In this document: piece by piece, positions 26,325 through 35,268 of the stretch
Position numbering within the stretch: the stretch's first letter is position 1
How the letters are laid out: every line of letters begins with the position of its first letter
Assembly: GCF_042680125.1 (NCBI RefSeq)
Contig: NZ_JBHTNY010000013.1
Strand: one strand, 5' to 3'
DNA length: 64,000 bases
Origin: Robinsoniella peoriensis
GTDB taxonomy: Bacteria; Bacillota; Clostridia; Lachnospirales; Lachnospiraceae
Notes under the pieces: model-generated
Told to the model about the DNA's origin: nothing
Databases searched by the model: none
The model's input: the letters and a program-made list of their open reading frames with translations, nothing else
Translations under genes and position numbers: made by a program

Positions 26325-26452
26325 ATCTATATCACCCCTTATATTCTTTCTTTACTTTCTAGGTTTTTTTATGGGTTCCTGTCACCATCATTCTCCATAC
26401 CTTGTTTGTCTTTTCCCATCAATCAGTTTTCCTTCCTGATTTCCAGATATTT

Positions 26453-27280
26453 TTATCCCTTAGTAGCTCCCATAGTCATCCCTGATGTTACCCATTTATT
26501 TAACAAGAAATAAATCACCAGCGGCGGCAGAATTGATATTACGATAGCCGCAAAGGTAGAGCCCCAGTCTACATTTCCAAACGCACCTACATAATCTTTT
26601 AACCCCATAGCCACGGTTTTCGCCTTGGAATCGCTGATAAAAGTATTGGCGAAAATAAAATCATTCCAGATTAATATGCTATACATAGATGCAATGGTGA
26701 TGACCGTATTTCTGGCTAAAGGAAAAACAATCTGTCCAAAGATGCGGTATGATGAACAGCCGTCTACAATGGATGCCTCAATCAGTTCGTTGGGAACAAA
26801 ACTGTAGAAGCTGACAAACATCATAACGGACAGCGGAAGGGCAAATCCTACCTGCGGCAGAATCATGGAAAAACTGGTATTTAACACCCCCATTTTGCTG
26901 TAAAATATAAAGAGCGGAATCAGGGTAATCTGAACCGGAACCATAATACCAAAAGTAAAAAACGCATAAACTCCCCGGTTAAATCTTATATTAAATTTAG
27001 AAATAGCAAAACCGGCAGTCGCACTTAATGCCACAATTAAAATCAGGGATATTCCTGTAACTTTTAAACTGTTCCACATATAACCCCCGATTTTTCCGTC
27101 TGAAAGTACCTTTATAAAATTTTCAAAAGTAACTTTACTGGGCAGTGCAAATGGTGCGCTGGCAAGCTCCACAGAAGGCTTAATACTTGCGATAAATAGC
27201 CAGATCACCGGATAAATCTGAATAACCAGAAATCCCAGAATGAATATGATAAAAATAATTTTCCCGGCTTTTCTTTTCAT
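26453..27280 (-). CDS. CUT1 sugar ABC transporter permease, MalG type
   Basis: 275 aa, six membrane helices. The coupling-helix EAA motif reads ELIEASIVDGCSSYRIFGQIVFPLA, and the C-terminus WVTSGMTMGATKG is typical of MalG-like permeases. Its ATG overlaps the stop of the MalF-like gene (27277-27280). With the MalF-like partner and binding protein it forms an importer of the fructan-type locus; no ATPase is encoded here. Confidence 0.92.
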   Translation of the reverse strand: MKRKAGKIIFIIFILGFLVIQIYPVIWLFIASIKPSVELASAPFALPSKVTFENFIKVLSDGKIGGYMWNSLKVTGISLILIVALSATAGFAISKFNIRFNRGVYAFFTFGIMVPVQITLIPLFIFYSKMGVLNTSFSMILPQVGFALPLSVMMFVSFYSFVPNELIEASIVDGCSSYRIFGQIVFPLARNTVITIASMYSILIWNDFIFANTFISDSKAKTVAMGLKDYVGAFGNVDWGSTFAAIVISILPPLVIYFLLNKWVTSGMTMGATKG

Positions 27281-28206
27281 CCCTTTGCCCTCCTTCGCTT
27301 TCTTCTTTCTTTTTCCAACGCTTTCATTTCCCGATCCTCTTTGCTGGTAAACAGTTTCCGGAGTGTAAATACCACTAATACACTTTCAATGATAATAAAC
27401 ACTGCAAGCGCACTTCCATAGCCGTATTGGTTGCTGGAAAATGCCTTCTTATACATATAAGTCGACATGAGCTCACTGGTATTTCCGGGTCCGCCGCTGG
27501 TCAGTAAGAACGGGATATCAAATCCTCTGAGTGCCCCCGTCAGGCACATGGTCAGGGTAAGCAGCAGAATATCTTTGATCAGCGGAATTTTGATCTTAAA
27601 CAGAATCTGAAGTTCTGATGCCCCATCCATCTTGGCTGCTTCGTAGACAGAAGGGTCAAGAGATACCAGGGCTGCATAAAAGATCACCATGTACATACCC
27701 GTAAACCTCCAGCCCTCCGGTACCGAGACAGCAGCCAGTACCGTTTTGACATTCGCCAGCCAGGATGTCGCAAGTCCGCCAAGACCCACGGAATTCAGTA
27801 TTTGGTTTAAAAGTCCCATGGGCTCCGTGGAGTAAATGCTTCGGAATAGCTGGGTTACCGCCACGGTGGTAACAATACACGGAACATAATACAGCGTCTT
27901 TACCAGCGTTACTCTTTTCGTCATATAGGTCAGCAATATGGCAAACAGCAAACCAATCGATAACTGTATTACCACTACAATCAGCAGGTAAACCAGATTG
28001 TTTACAAATGCTGTGTAAAATACCTTATCCTTAAACATGGCTATGTAATTATCAAACATTACAAAGGTTTTATTCCCAATCCCGTTCCACTTCATAAAGC
28101 TCAGCCTTATAGATTCCTCAATTGGGTAAAACACCGCAAATATGTAAAACAATAATGCAGGGAGCAGAAAAACGGCATAAGCCTTTTTATCGCGTATAAT
28201 TCCCAT
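27277..28206 (-). CDS. CUT1 sugar ABC transporter permease, MalF type
   Basis: 309 aa, six to seven membrane helices, with the EAA-loop VYEAAKMDGASELQILFKIKIPLI and the FDIPFLLTSGGPGNTSE motif characteristic of MalF-like subunits. It is co-translated with the MalG-type gene through an ATGA overlap, and lies 65 bp downstream of the binding protein gene. Confidence 0.92.
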   Translation of the reverse strand: MGIIRDKKAYAVFLLPALLFYIFAVFYPIEESIRLSFMKWNGIGNKTFVMFDNYIAMFKDKVFYTAFVNNLVYLLIVVVIQLSIGLLFAILLTYMTKRVTLVKTLYYVPCIVTTVAVTQLFRSIYSTEPMGLLNQILNSVGLGGLATSWLANVKTVLAAVSVPEGWRFTGMYMVIFYAALVSLDPSVYEAAKMDGASELQILFKIKIPLIKDILLLTLTMCLTGALRGFDIPFLLTSGGPGNTSELMSTYMYKKAFSSNQYGYGSALAVFIIIESVLVVFTLRKLFTSKEDREMKALEKERRKRRRAKG

Positions 28207-28271
28207 ATCTTCCTCCTTAAATTAAGTTGTCCAGGGAGCGCCGCCCCCTGGATCTCATGCCGGGTCAGAAA

Positions 28272-29633
28272 TTAATTCCCCGCATTTGCCGCTACAGAAT
28301 CGTCCACCAGTTTGCAGAAATCTTCTGCCGACATATCTCCCGATGCTAATAACAGCATGTTGTCCTGCATCGTGGTATTGGTATCCGCATCCAGATAAGT
28401 ATCCCAGGGCTTTAGGAAATGTTCTCCGGTAGACTGCATATCTTTTTGTATTCTCAGATATAAGTCCGAATAACTGACTTCCGCCGGCAATTCTGTTTTA
28501 ATGGGAGACATCTGCTGTCTTCCTGCATAAAGAGCACCATAATTATCAATTACATACAGTACAAAATCTTTTGTTTTTTCATCAAAAGTTTCCGTGTTAA
28601 AAGCCATTCCTATTCCGGAGTTTACACAGAATTCATTTGCTCCGGTCTTTGCCCCCTCTGTGGCGGGCAGATAAAAATAATCAATTTTTCCCGCATCATA
28701 TGCTTCCTGCATTGCTCCAATTTCCCAGTCACCGATATAATACATTGCCGATTTCCCATCTAAGAACATAGACTGGGCGGTGGCATAATCCGTTGCCGCA
28801 AAGCCGTCGTTAAAATACTGACCGATATCCTGCAGGAATTTTACGCCTTTCATTCCCACTTCACTGCTCATAGACTCTTTCCCGTCACGCAGGCCGATAA
28901 TAAAATCATTTCCGCTTTCCCGAAAAGGCATCATCGCCAGATAACGCTGCACAGGCCAACGGTCTACGCCATCCACGGAAATGGGTGTGACTCCATTATC
29001 TTTTAAGGTCTTGCATACATCCAGCCACTCGTCCATAGTCTCTGGTACCTGCAGGTTGTATTTCTGGAAAATCTCCTTGTTATACCAGGTCATTTCCACA
29101 TGATATTCCAGGGGAAGCGTATACATCGTACCATCTGTAAATTCCTGATATTTCAGCGCCGTGGGATAAAAAGAATCGTATTTTCCATTGTCCTCCAGGA
29201 ATTTCTTCACATCTACCAGCATTCCGGCTTCCACCAGTTCCTTACAGTAGGGATCCGCATCAATATCTATAATGTCCGGCATATTTCCGCCAGCAATCAA
29301 AGTCTTTAATTTTTGCAGATAAGACGGGCGGTCTGCTGTTGTCTCGATTTCAATCTGCCAGTTTCCCCCCTTTTCCTTACTGTACTGCTCTGCAATTTCC
29401 CTCATTGTCTGGTCAATAGCACCGTCTACCGGCCTGGAAGTTAACCACTTTACACTGGTTACCCCCTCCCCGCTATCCTGTGCTGCTTTATCTGCAGTCT
29501 CACTTCCTGCCTCACTTCCTGCCTTCTTTTCCGTTTTCACTTCCGTACCTTTATTACTCCCGGCTCCACATCCAACTGTGAGTACCGCTGCAGCTGCCAT
29601 CGCCATCAAAACAACTAATGTTTTCTTTTTCAT
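28272..29633 (-). CDS. CUT1 sugar-binding lipoprotein
   Basis: 453 aa. Lipoprotein signal with lipobox VGCG; a Gly/Ser/Glu/Lys linker (about 24-55) leads to a family-1 solute-binding domain (NMPDIIDIDADPYCKELVEAG; YTLPLEYHVEMTWYNKEIF; GKSAMYYIGDWEIGA). It captures the sugar outside the membrane for the two downstream permeases. It is preceded 22 bp away by the GH32 gene in the same operon. Confidence 0.92.
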   Translation of the reverse strand: MKKKTLVVLMAMAAAAVLTVGCGAGSNKGTEVKTEKKAGSEAGSETADKAAQDSGEGVTSVKWLTSRPVDGAIDQTMREIAEQYSKEKGGNWQIEIETTADRPSYLQKLKTLIAGGNMPDIIDIDADPYCKELVEAGMLVDVKKFLEDNGKYDSFYPTALKYQEFTDGTMYTLPLEYHVEMTWYNKEIFQKYNLQVPETMDEWLDVCKTLKDNGVTPISVDGVDRWPVQRYLAMMPFRESGNDFIIGLRDGKESMSSEVGMKGVKFLQDIGQYFNDGFAATDYATAQSMFLDGKSAMYYIGDWEIGAMQEAYDAGKIDYFYLPATEGAKTGANEFCVNSGIGMAFNTETFDEKTKDFVLYVIDNYGALYAGRQQMSPIKTELPAEVSYSDLYLRIQKDMQSTGEHFLKPWDTYLDADTNTTMQDNMLLLASGDMSAEDFCKLVDDSVAANAGN

Positions 29634-29655
29634 AAGAATACCCCTTTCATTCCTT

Positions 29656-31101
29656 TTACAATTTATTAGTTTTCACACAGTAATTTATTAGTTTCACACT
29701 GCCCTGAATCACATAGATTCCGGCTTTTCCGCCCTTATAACGATACATCCTGGTAGACATCGCTACCTCATCATTTATATATACCACACAGATATCATCC
29801 TCCCGGATCAGAAATAATTTAAACCGTTTTCCCTGTGGAAGCTTCCTTGCCGTTTCGATCTGATACGGAACATCTCCTTTAATCTGCCATTGGTAAAATC
29901 CCTTTACGGATCTGGGCCACATATCCCATGCCACCTGATTGCGGCTCCTGTTCATACGCAGGAAATACCCCGTTTCCAGTCCTTTATCCGTATGTAAGGC
30001 TATACCGAATTCATGGGCATTCGCAGCCTCAAATTCCAACTCCACAGAAAAACAATCTTCCGGTATATCATACAAAATTGCCCCTAAGGTTTCACTGGAA
30101 ATATCTCCCTCCGGTGACAGAATGCAATTATAGCAGTCCGGGCTTACCGGCTCTGCTGCTGTTTGATAGAAATCTTTCAGAGCCTTCGTAGGCACAGTAC
30201 GGAGCAAACCGGATTCCGGATCCTGGATCAGCTCGTGAAATGCCATGGTACCGCCCCATTCCCAGGGCCCAAAATCATCCGCTCCAAACTTACTTGCAAT
30301 CCAGCCGAATGCATAACGTTTCTTCCCGTCAGAAGCTGTCTTAATAGCATAATTTGCTCTGGTGTCAAATACATCATCCTCCGGAATCAGCCAGGGTCCT
30401 GACAAACTTTTTGAATAACGGTAATGGGTGGTAAACTGATCGGAAAACGTGGAAAAAACCAGGTACCAGTACTCACCCATCCGGAAAACTTCCGGACATT
30501 CCATTGTAATATACATTTTCGGGCTGTAGAAAGGTTCTGCATAAGACCAGTTCACCAGATCTGAAGATTTTGAAAGACCGATGCAACCGCCTCTTAAATC
30601 TCCGGAGTCTTTCAGCCTGGCAGCTAATAGCATGTAATAACAGCTTTCCTCTTCATTCCAGAAAACAAATGGGTCACGCCAGTCAAATTCTTCATATATC
30701 TCACCATCCGCCGCAAAGAGGAAATCCTTTTTTGTTACCAGATGTTCCGGATCCTCTCCCAATGCCTGCATTACGGTCTGCACGCTTTTTCCATTTATTT
30801 TGATATCCGCATTATATGCCGTATAAAATGCATGGTATATCCCTTCCCGGTCTTTCATTACCGATCCGGTGTATGCATTTTTGTTCGGTTCCTCATCTCC
30901 TCCTCTTGCGATAGCTTCTCCTTTGTATTCCAGATTTACAAAATCCCGGGTTGTCACCAGATGCCAGGTAGTTTCTTCTGCATACTCTTTCTCTTTCAAA
31001 CGAGGATCATGAAGATAATAACCATAATAAATTCCATTCTCATAATAAGGGATTAAATCACCTACCCAAGCATTTTCCGGTTGGTAAAACAGCTTTTTCA
31101 T
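29656..31101 (-). CDS. GH32-like fructosidase
   Basis: About 481 aa, cytoplasmic (no signal). Five-bladed propeller features of GH32: FYQPENAWVGDLIPYYENG (nucleophile region, with an Asp in place of WMNDPNG), an AYTGSVMKDREG segment, FDWRDPFVF (RDP motif) and ITMECPEVFRMGEYW (EC motif with the acid/base Glu), followed by a C-terminal beta-sandwich (about 340-480). It should release fructose from a beta-fructoside or an opened difructose anhydride. The start is set at ATG 31101 because AAAGGAG lies 9 nt upstream. It is the first gene of the operon, controlled by a palindromic operator at 31117-31137. Confidence 0.8.
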   Translation of the reverse strand: MKKLFYQPENAWVGDLIPYYENGIYYGYYLHDPRLKEKEYAEETTWHLVTTRDFVNLEYKGEAIARGGDEEPNKNAYTGSVMKDREGIYHAFYTAYNADIKINGKSVQTVMQALGEDPEHLVTKKDFLFAADGEIYEEFDWRDPFVFWNEEESCYYMLLAARLKDSGDLRGGCIGLSKSSDLVNWSYAEPFYSPKMYITMECPEVFRMGEYWYLVFSTFSDQFTTHYRYSKSLSGPWLIPEDDVFDTRANYAIKTASDGKKRYAFGWIASKFGADDFGPWEWGGTMAFHELIQDPESGLLRTVPTKALKDFYQTAAEPVSPDCYNCILSPEGDISSETLGAILYDIPEDCFSVELEFEAANAHEFGIALHTDKGLETGYFLRMNRSRNQVAWDMWPRSVKGFYQWQIKGDVPYQIETARKLPQGKRFKLFLIREDDICVVYINDEVAMSTRMYRYKGGKAGIYVIQGSVKLINYCVKTNKL

Positions 31102-31116
31102 ATCGCCTCTCCTTTC

Positions 31117-31137
31117 GTGCATAATCTATTTATGCAC
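31117..31137. promoter_or_regulatory. palindromic LacI-type operator before the GH32 gene
   Basis: Perfect inverted repeat GTGCATAA-TCTAT-TTATGCAC, located 16-36 nt upstream of the GH32 ATG and about 30 nt downstream of the promoter -10. Related half-sites GTGCAT occur at 31139-31144 and twice in 31287-31301. The divergent LacI regulator is the obvious candidate ligand-responsive repressor. Confidence 0.65.
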
Positions 31138-31165
31138 TGGTGCATTTTGTTTTGTTTGTAACTAA

Positions 31166-31194
31166 ATATTATCATAATGCCTCATTATTTTCAA
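31166..31194 (-). promoter_or_regulatory. promoter of the GH32-CUT1-GH172 operon
   Basis: Minus strand TTGAAA (31189-31194), 17-nt spacer, TAATAT (31166-31171). The palindromic operator lies just downstream, a roadblock arrangement. Confidence 0.65.
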
Positions 31195-31359
31195 CCTTTT
31201 TGCCCCATTTTTTGTATATTCTCTACAATTTACTAGTATTTTTTTATGTGTTTTGTGTATAATTTATATATTTATTGTTTATTACCGTGCATTTCGTGCA
31301 TATTAGATTGATTTTTAATTTTTTTGTGCTATAATGGGTATTAAACAGGAGGAGTATCT

Positions 31360-32391
31360 ATGAAATGCACGATTAAAGATATCGCAAAAGAACTGAATTT
31401 ATCCAGAAATACTGTGGCGAAAGCCCTAAAAGGAAGCAGCGAAGTTTCTCCCAAAACCCAGGAACTGGTTCATGCAAAAGCAAAAGAAATGCACTATACT
31501 AACCACTCAGAGTTTTCTCCATCCGCGGCAAAACCTGCTAATAAAGGTTCCATTCTCTTTTTAACCCGTACTTATGCAAATGATTCCGAATTTTGGAGCA
31601 GCGTACTGAAAGGAATTGAAGCCATTCTCTCTGCGGCAAACTACCATCTTGTTCTGGGAATTATGTCTGACACCGATTTAAAAACCCTTCAATTTCCGGG
31701 TTCCATCTACGATCCCAATATAAAAGGCATAATCATTGTTGAGATTTGTTATGAATCGGTATGTAAAGCGCTTTTGCAGTTCCACCTTCCCATTGTAACT
31801 GTGGATATGCCAAAGAACTACCACGACCTGATTGGAAAATTTGATATTATTACAATGGAAAACAAGATAAACATTTTTAATATTACAAGACAGCTCCTGA
31901 AAAAAGGAGCAAAGAGATTTGGATTTATTGGAGATATTTACACATCAAATGTAGGGCGGGGATTCCAGGAGAGATATGATGCCCTGAACGAATGTCTCAA
32001 AGAACATAATTTAAAATTGGACCAGAACTGTTCTCTGCTCCACGAAACAACAGATGACTTTCGCAATTTTGGGTTAGTAATTGAAAAAATCCAACAGATG
32101 TCCGGTCTTCCTGACGTCTTCATCTGTGGAAACGATTGGCTGGCAATCCAGCTTATTTATGCCCTGCAGTTTTTGGGTTATAAGGTTCCCCGGGATGTCA
32201 GTGTTACGGGTTTTGATAATATTCCCGCCTCCGAACGGATTGTCCCGGCGCTTACCACCATCAGCACCCCCAAAGAATATCTCGGCATAGCTGCCGCCAG
32301 GCAGATTATTGAGCGAATCGATCATCCGGATGCACCCTGCATTTTTGCCCAGTATGCCACTGAACTGATTGTCAGGGGATCTACTGTTTGA
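31360..32391 (+). CDS. LacI-family transcriptional regulator
   Basis: 343 aa. N-terminal helix-turn-helix CTIKDIAKELNLSRNTVAKALKG followed by the usual hinge and a periplasmic-binding-like effector domain (GSILFLTRTYANDSEFWSS; GFIGDIYTSNVGRGF; VTGFDNIPASERIVPALTTI). It is divergent from the GH32 operon with about 260 bp of shared regulatory DNA containing GTGCAT half-sites, so it very likely regulates that operon. AGGAGG-like AGGAGGAG precedes the ATG. Confidence 0.9.
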   Translation: MKCTIKDIAKELNLSRNTVAKALKGSSEVSPKTQELVHAKAKEMHYTNHSEFSPSAAKPANKGSILFLTRTYANDSEFWSSVLKGIEAILSAANYHLVLGIMSDTDLKTLQFPGSIYDPNIKGIIIVEICYESVCKALLQFHLPIVTVDMPKNYHDLIGKFDIITMENKINIFNITRQLLKKGAKRFGFIGDIYTSNVGRGFQERYDALNECLKEHNLKLDQNCSLLHETTDDFRNFGLVIEKIQQMSGLPDVFICGNDWLAIQLIYALQFLGYKVPRDVSVTGFDNIPASERIVPALTTISTPKEYLGIAAARQIIERIDHPDAPCIFAQYATELIVRGSTV

Positions 32392-32512
32392 TTTTGTTAT
32401 TTGATTTGTTATTTTATTTGTTATTTTATTTTCATTGTTGCTTTCTTCGTCCTGAAACGTATATAAATACAGGGGGAATAAGATCCAAAAAATTGAAGAT
32501 AAACAGATCCAG

Positions 32513-32545
32513 CTAAAAAACGGCTGTAAAATATTTATCAGCCGT
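32513..32545 (-). terminator. terminator of the split CUT1/two-component operon
   Basis: ACGGCTG (32520-32526) pairs with CAGCCGT (32539-32545), and on the minus strand it is followed by a six-T run. It lies downstream of the YesN-type regulator, marking the end of that operon. Confidence 0.75.
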
Positions 32546-32626
32546 AATCTGGTACAAAATGTAATTCAATTGTTTCATGAATGGCAGCCTGTAATACAAT
32601 AAAGCAAAGTGTGGAAATCAGCATTA

Positions 32627-33385
32627 TTATAACAAAATCCCCCTGCAATCTGAATTGCGGTATACAGACGGCAATTCTCCCACCTCATTCTTAAATACCT
32701 TTGTAAAGGTACGGTAATCCTGAAAACCTACCTGCAGCGCAATTTTCGCAATGCTTTCATCGGTTGTCAGCAATAATTTCTTAGCCCGCTCCATTCTCAG
32801 TCTGGTCAGATAAGCGTGGTAATTCACACCTGTTTCATTTTTGAAAATCCGGCTGATATAAGCAGAATTTAAATAAAATTCTTCCGATAATATTTGAAGG
32901 CTGATGTCTTCCGACAGATGATCCTGTAAATATTCCGTCATTCGGTATATAAGCCGGTTGTCAGAATCCGGCGTCAGCTTTTGCTTCTCTTTTTCCATTT
33001 TTTCATGCATAAGCTTTACTTTTAAGTCTTCAATTACCTTTCCGAAACCGGCGAAATTAACCGGCTTTAAAATATAATCCGCCACCTGCAGCCGCAGCGC
33101 TTCCCTGCAGTAGGAGAATTCATCATAGCCGGATACCACAATGTATGCGGTATCCGGTCTGTGCTCCTGTATAATGCGGATTGCTTCCAAACCTGAGATA
33201 ATTGGAATATTGATATCCATCACGACGATATCCGGTTTATATGTTTTCGCATAGTTGACCGCCATCATGCCATCGGTTGCTTCACAGACAATCTCACAGC
33301 CATACAAACCCCAATCGAATAATTTCCGAAATCCTTCCAAAATGATTACTTCGTCATCTACAAGCATTACTTTCAGCTTCCGCAT
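32627..33385 (-). CDS. YesN-type response regulator (receiver + AraC helix-turn-helix)
   Basis: 252 aa. Receiver domain about 1-120 with phosphoacceptor Asp57 (VVMDINIPI), then an AraC-type double helix-turn-helix (ISLQILSEEFYLNSAYISRIFK; IAKIALQVGFQDYRTFTKVF). It is the natural partner of the YesM-type kinase at 53575-55476, now separated from it by the Tn916-like element. GGGAGAAG precedes the ATG. The 115-bp gap to the upstream glycohydrolase gene holds degenerate TTTCATCTT repeats. Likely targets are the solute-binding-protein promoter region around 58550-58660. Confidence 0.9.
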   Translation of the reverse strand: MRKLKVMLVDDEVIILEGFRKLFDWGLYGCEIVCEATDGMMAVNYAKTYKPDIVVMDINIPIISGLEAIRIIQEHRPDTAYIVVSGYDEFSYCREALRLQVADYILKPVNFAGFGKVIEDLKVKLMHEKMEKEKQKLTPDSDNRLIYRMTEYLQDHLSEDISLQILSEEFYLNSAYISRIFKNETGVNYHAYLTRLRMERAKKLLLTTDESIAKIALQVGFQDYRTFTKVFKNEVGELPSVYRNSDCRGILL

Positions 33386-33397
33386 ATCTTCTCCCTT

Positions 33398-33460
33398 ATT
33401 TCATCTTATAATTTCATCTTACAATTTGATCTTTTCATTTCATCTTTTCATTTCATCATT
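33398..33460. repeat. degenerate TTTCATCTT repeats
   Basis: Five or six loose copies of (A)TTTCATCTT between the glycohydrolase stop and the response-regulator start. They are simple-sequence in character and no function is visible. Confidence 0.6.
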
Positions 33461-33500
33461 ATTAAATTATATTTTAATCGAATTATCAATTGGTAATGAT

Positions 33501-35066
33501 TTATTTTTCTCTCATCAGGGTAACTTTTACAACCCCATAGGAGTGGCGTCCCTCCAGTGCGGTGTCAACGATCAGTTCCAGTCTGCTGCCTTCAAACTGG
33601 TCCGGATTAAACGTAAATTCTACACCGGCATTTGATCCATGTAGATTATTAAGGGGCAGTAATGCGCTTCTTGCTCCCAGAATCTCCACTCCGGAAGGGG
33701 TATATAAGGTAATCTTTGCCCACTGCTGCTGGCACATCGCCTTTACATTTGTTACCATAACTTTTATGCTTCTATTTTCCCCATGCTTAAAATGAACAGA
33801 TCCCTGATAGTCCACCATAACATGAAAAGCCGGAAAGGACTGGCGAACCACATATGGCGAGAGCGCACAGAGGCTTTGTATGGGCAGAAGTTCATTTTTC
33901 CCGCCTCCAATACCATTGATAAGCGGAAGGTATTCATCTGTTTTCCTGCAATACAAGTCCTCTCCCTCTTTGCAATTTATATCCATGCCGCCCTCTGCAA
34001 ATATATCACAAATCTCCTGCCCCAGGAAAGAAGGCATAACCCTCATAACACGGTTTGACAGTTCCGTTGCAGTCTGTGGAACCCACAGCATATGACTGGT
34101 TTTGTCAATGCACAAGGTTGCTATTTTATCATCCAGAGGATCCATCCACTTTTCAGGAAGATTGGAAACACCTTTTATAATACCCAGAATTGCCCCAAGC
34201 GTAGCACAGGTACAATCCGTATCTTCTCCAAATGCAACCGCCTTACACAGACAGTCACCAAAATCTTCATTTCCATACAGCCAGCCCGCTATAGTAAATG
34301 CCACATTTTCAGGTGCATCAAATCCAGGAGCTCCAACTTCCATCCCTTCATTATCCGGAGTGTTTATTTCACTTAATTTCATTCCCTGTATTCCAAAAGT
34401 TCCCGGTGCGGTATTATGAATTTCTTTTCTTGCTTCCCTCAGGCTCATGCCATTGTCGTAACAGGCTATTGCTTTTTTTATTGCTTTTGCGGTAATGCTT
34501 TCCTCTGGAATATAGGACAGCCCGATATCAATTAGTTTCCTGGTGCTGCATTCCACAAATGCCGCACTCTGAAGTGCCGCAAAAAAGATTTCTCCATACA
34601 TGCCTTCACCCGCATGGTCAACAATAGCATCTTCATAAGCATAACGCGCCGCTATTTCCGGATGTCCTGGTGCCAGACATGCCCAGATCTCAGAGCGTAT
34701 ATAGCATCCACAGCTGTCTTTATAGGTATTGTCTACCTGACCGGAAAGGGGCGGCTGCAGTCCTGCACGCAGATTTGCCTTCCCCATGCCATACTCTACC
34801 CAGTTGGGAATAATGAATGACAGCCAATATTCCCCTAGTATAGATGCGTCAACGCTGCGGCCGTAACGTTCCACTGCAGCAAGCCATACAATCTGCAGAT
34901 CCAGATCGTCATTGGGAGGCGGTCCCATGGATAAATCCTGTGTATAAAAATCAATTTCATTTATCTGACGCAAACCCTCAAAAGGTGCGCCTAACACTCC
35001 TCCGATATTTTTACCTGCCCAACATCCCATTACTTTGTCCTTATACTGTTCAAAATTTAATTTCAT
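33501..35066 (-). CDS. ADP-ribosylglycohydrolase-family protein with C-terminal beta-sandwich
   Basis: 521 aa. Residues about 1-340 are an ADP-ribosylglycohydrolase/DraG-type all-helical domain: DKVMGCWAGKNIGGVLGAPFEG, the Asp-rich PPNDDLDLQIVWL and FGEDTDCTCATLGAILG carry the metal ligands. Residues about 390-521 form an extra beta-rich domain (MVDYQGSVHFKHGENRSIKVMV) that may bind substrate. No signal peptide. In sugar operons such proteins are thought to hydrolyse N- or O-glycosides of ribose-like sugars; ADP-ribosylated protein is not necessarily the substrate. AGGAG lies 8 nt before the ATG; before Tn916 inserted, that site was inside the 3' end of the kinase gene, whose stop overlapped this ATG. 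Confidence 0.82.
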   Translation of the reverse strand: MKLNFEQYKDKVMGCWAGKNIGGVLGAPFEGLRQINEIDFYTQDLSMGPPPNDDLDLQIVWLAAVERYGRSVDASILGEYWLSFIIPNWVEYGMGKANLRAGLQPPLSGQVDNTYKDSCGCYIRSEIWACLAPGHPEIAARYAYEDAIVDHAGEGMYGEIFFAALQSAAFVECSTRKLIDIGLSYIPEESITAKAIKKAIACYDNGMSLREARKEIHNTAPGTFGIQGMKLSEINTPDNEGMEVGAPGFDAPENVAFTIAGWLYGNEDFGDCLCKAVAFGEDTDCTCATLGAILGIIKGVSNLPEKWMDPLDDKIATLCIDKTSHMLWVPQTATELSNRVMRVMPSFLGQEICDIFAEGGMDINCKEGEDLYCRKTDEYLPLINGIGGGKNELLPIQSLCALSPYVVRQSFPAFHVMVDYQGSVHFKHGENRSIKVMVTNVKAMCQQQWAKITLYTPSGVEILGARSALLPLNNLHGSNAGVEFTFNPDQFEGSRLELIVDTALEGRHSYGVVKVTLMREK

Positions 35067-35268
35067 TCTGTATCTCCTTTACTATTTTTAATATAAACAA
35101 AGTATAAATTTCTAATTATCTTTTTATATTTTCTTAAATGCTCGTAAAGCCTTATTCTATGTGCTTTCGAGTATTTTTACTGTAGGAAGATACTTCACGT
35201 TTCTTTGCATATTTCCTCATGTCTTAGCTGTCAGAAGTGGTAAATAAGTAGTAAATTCATTTGTACTA

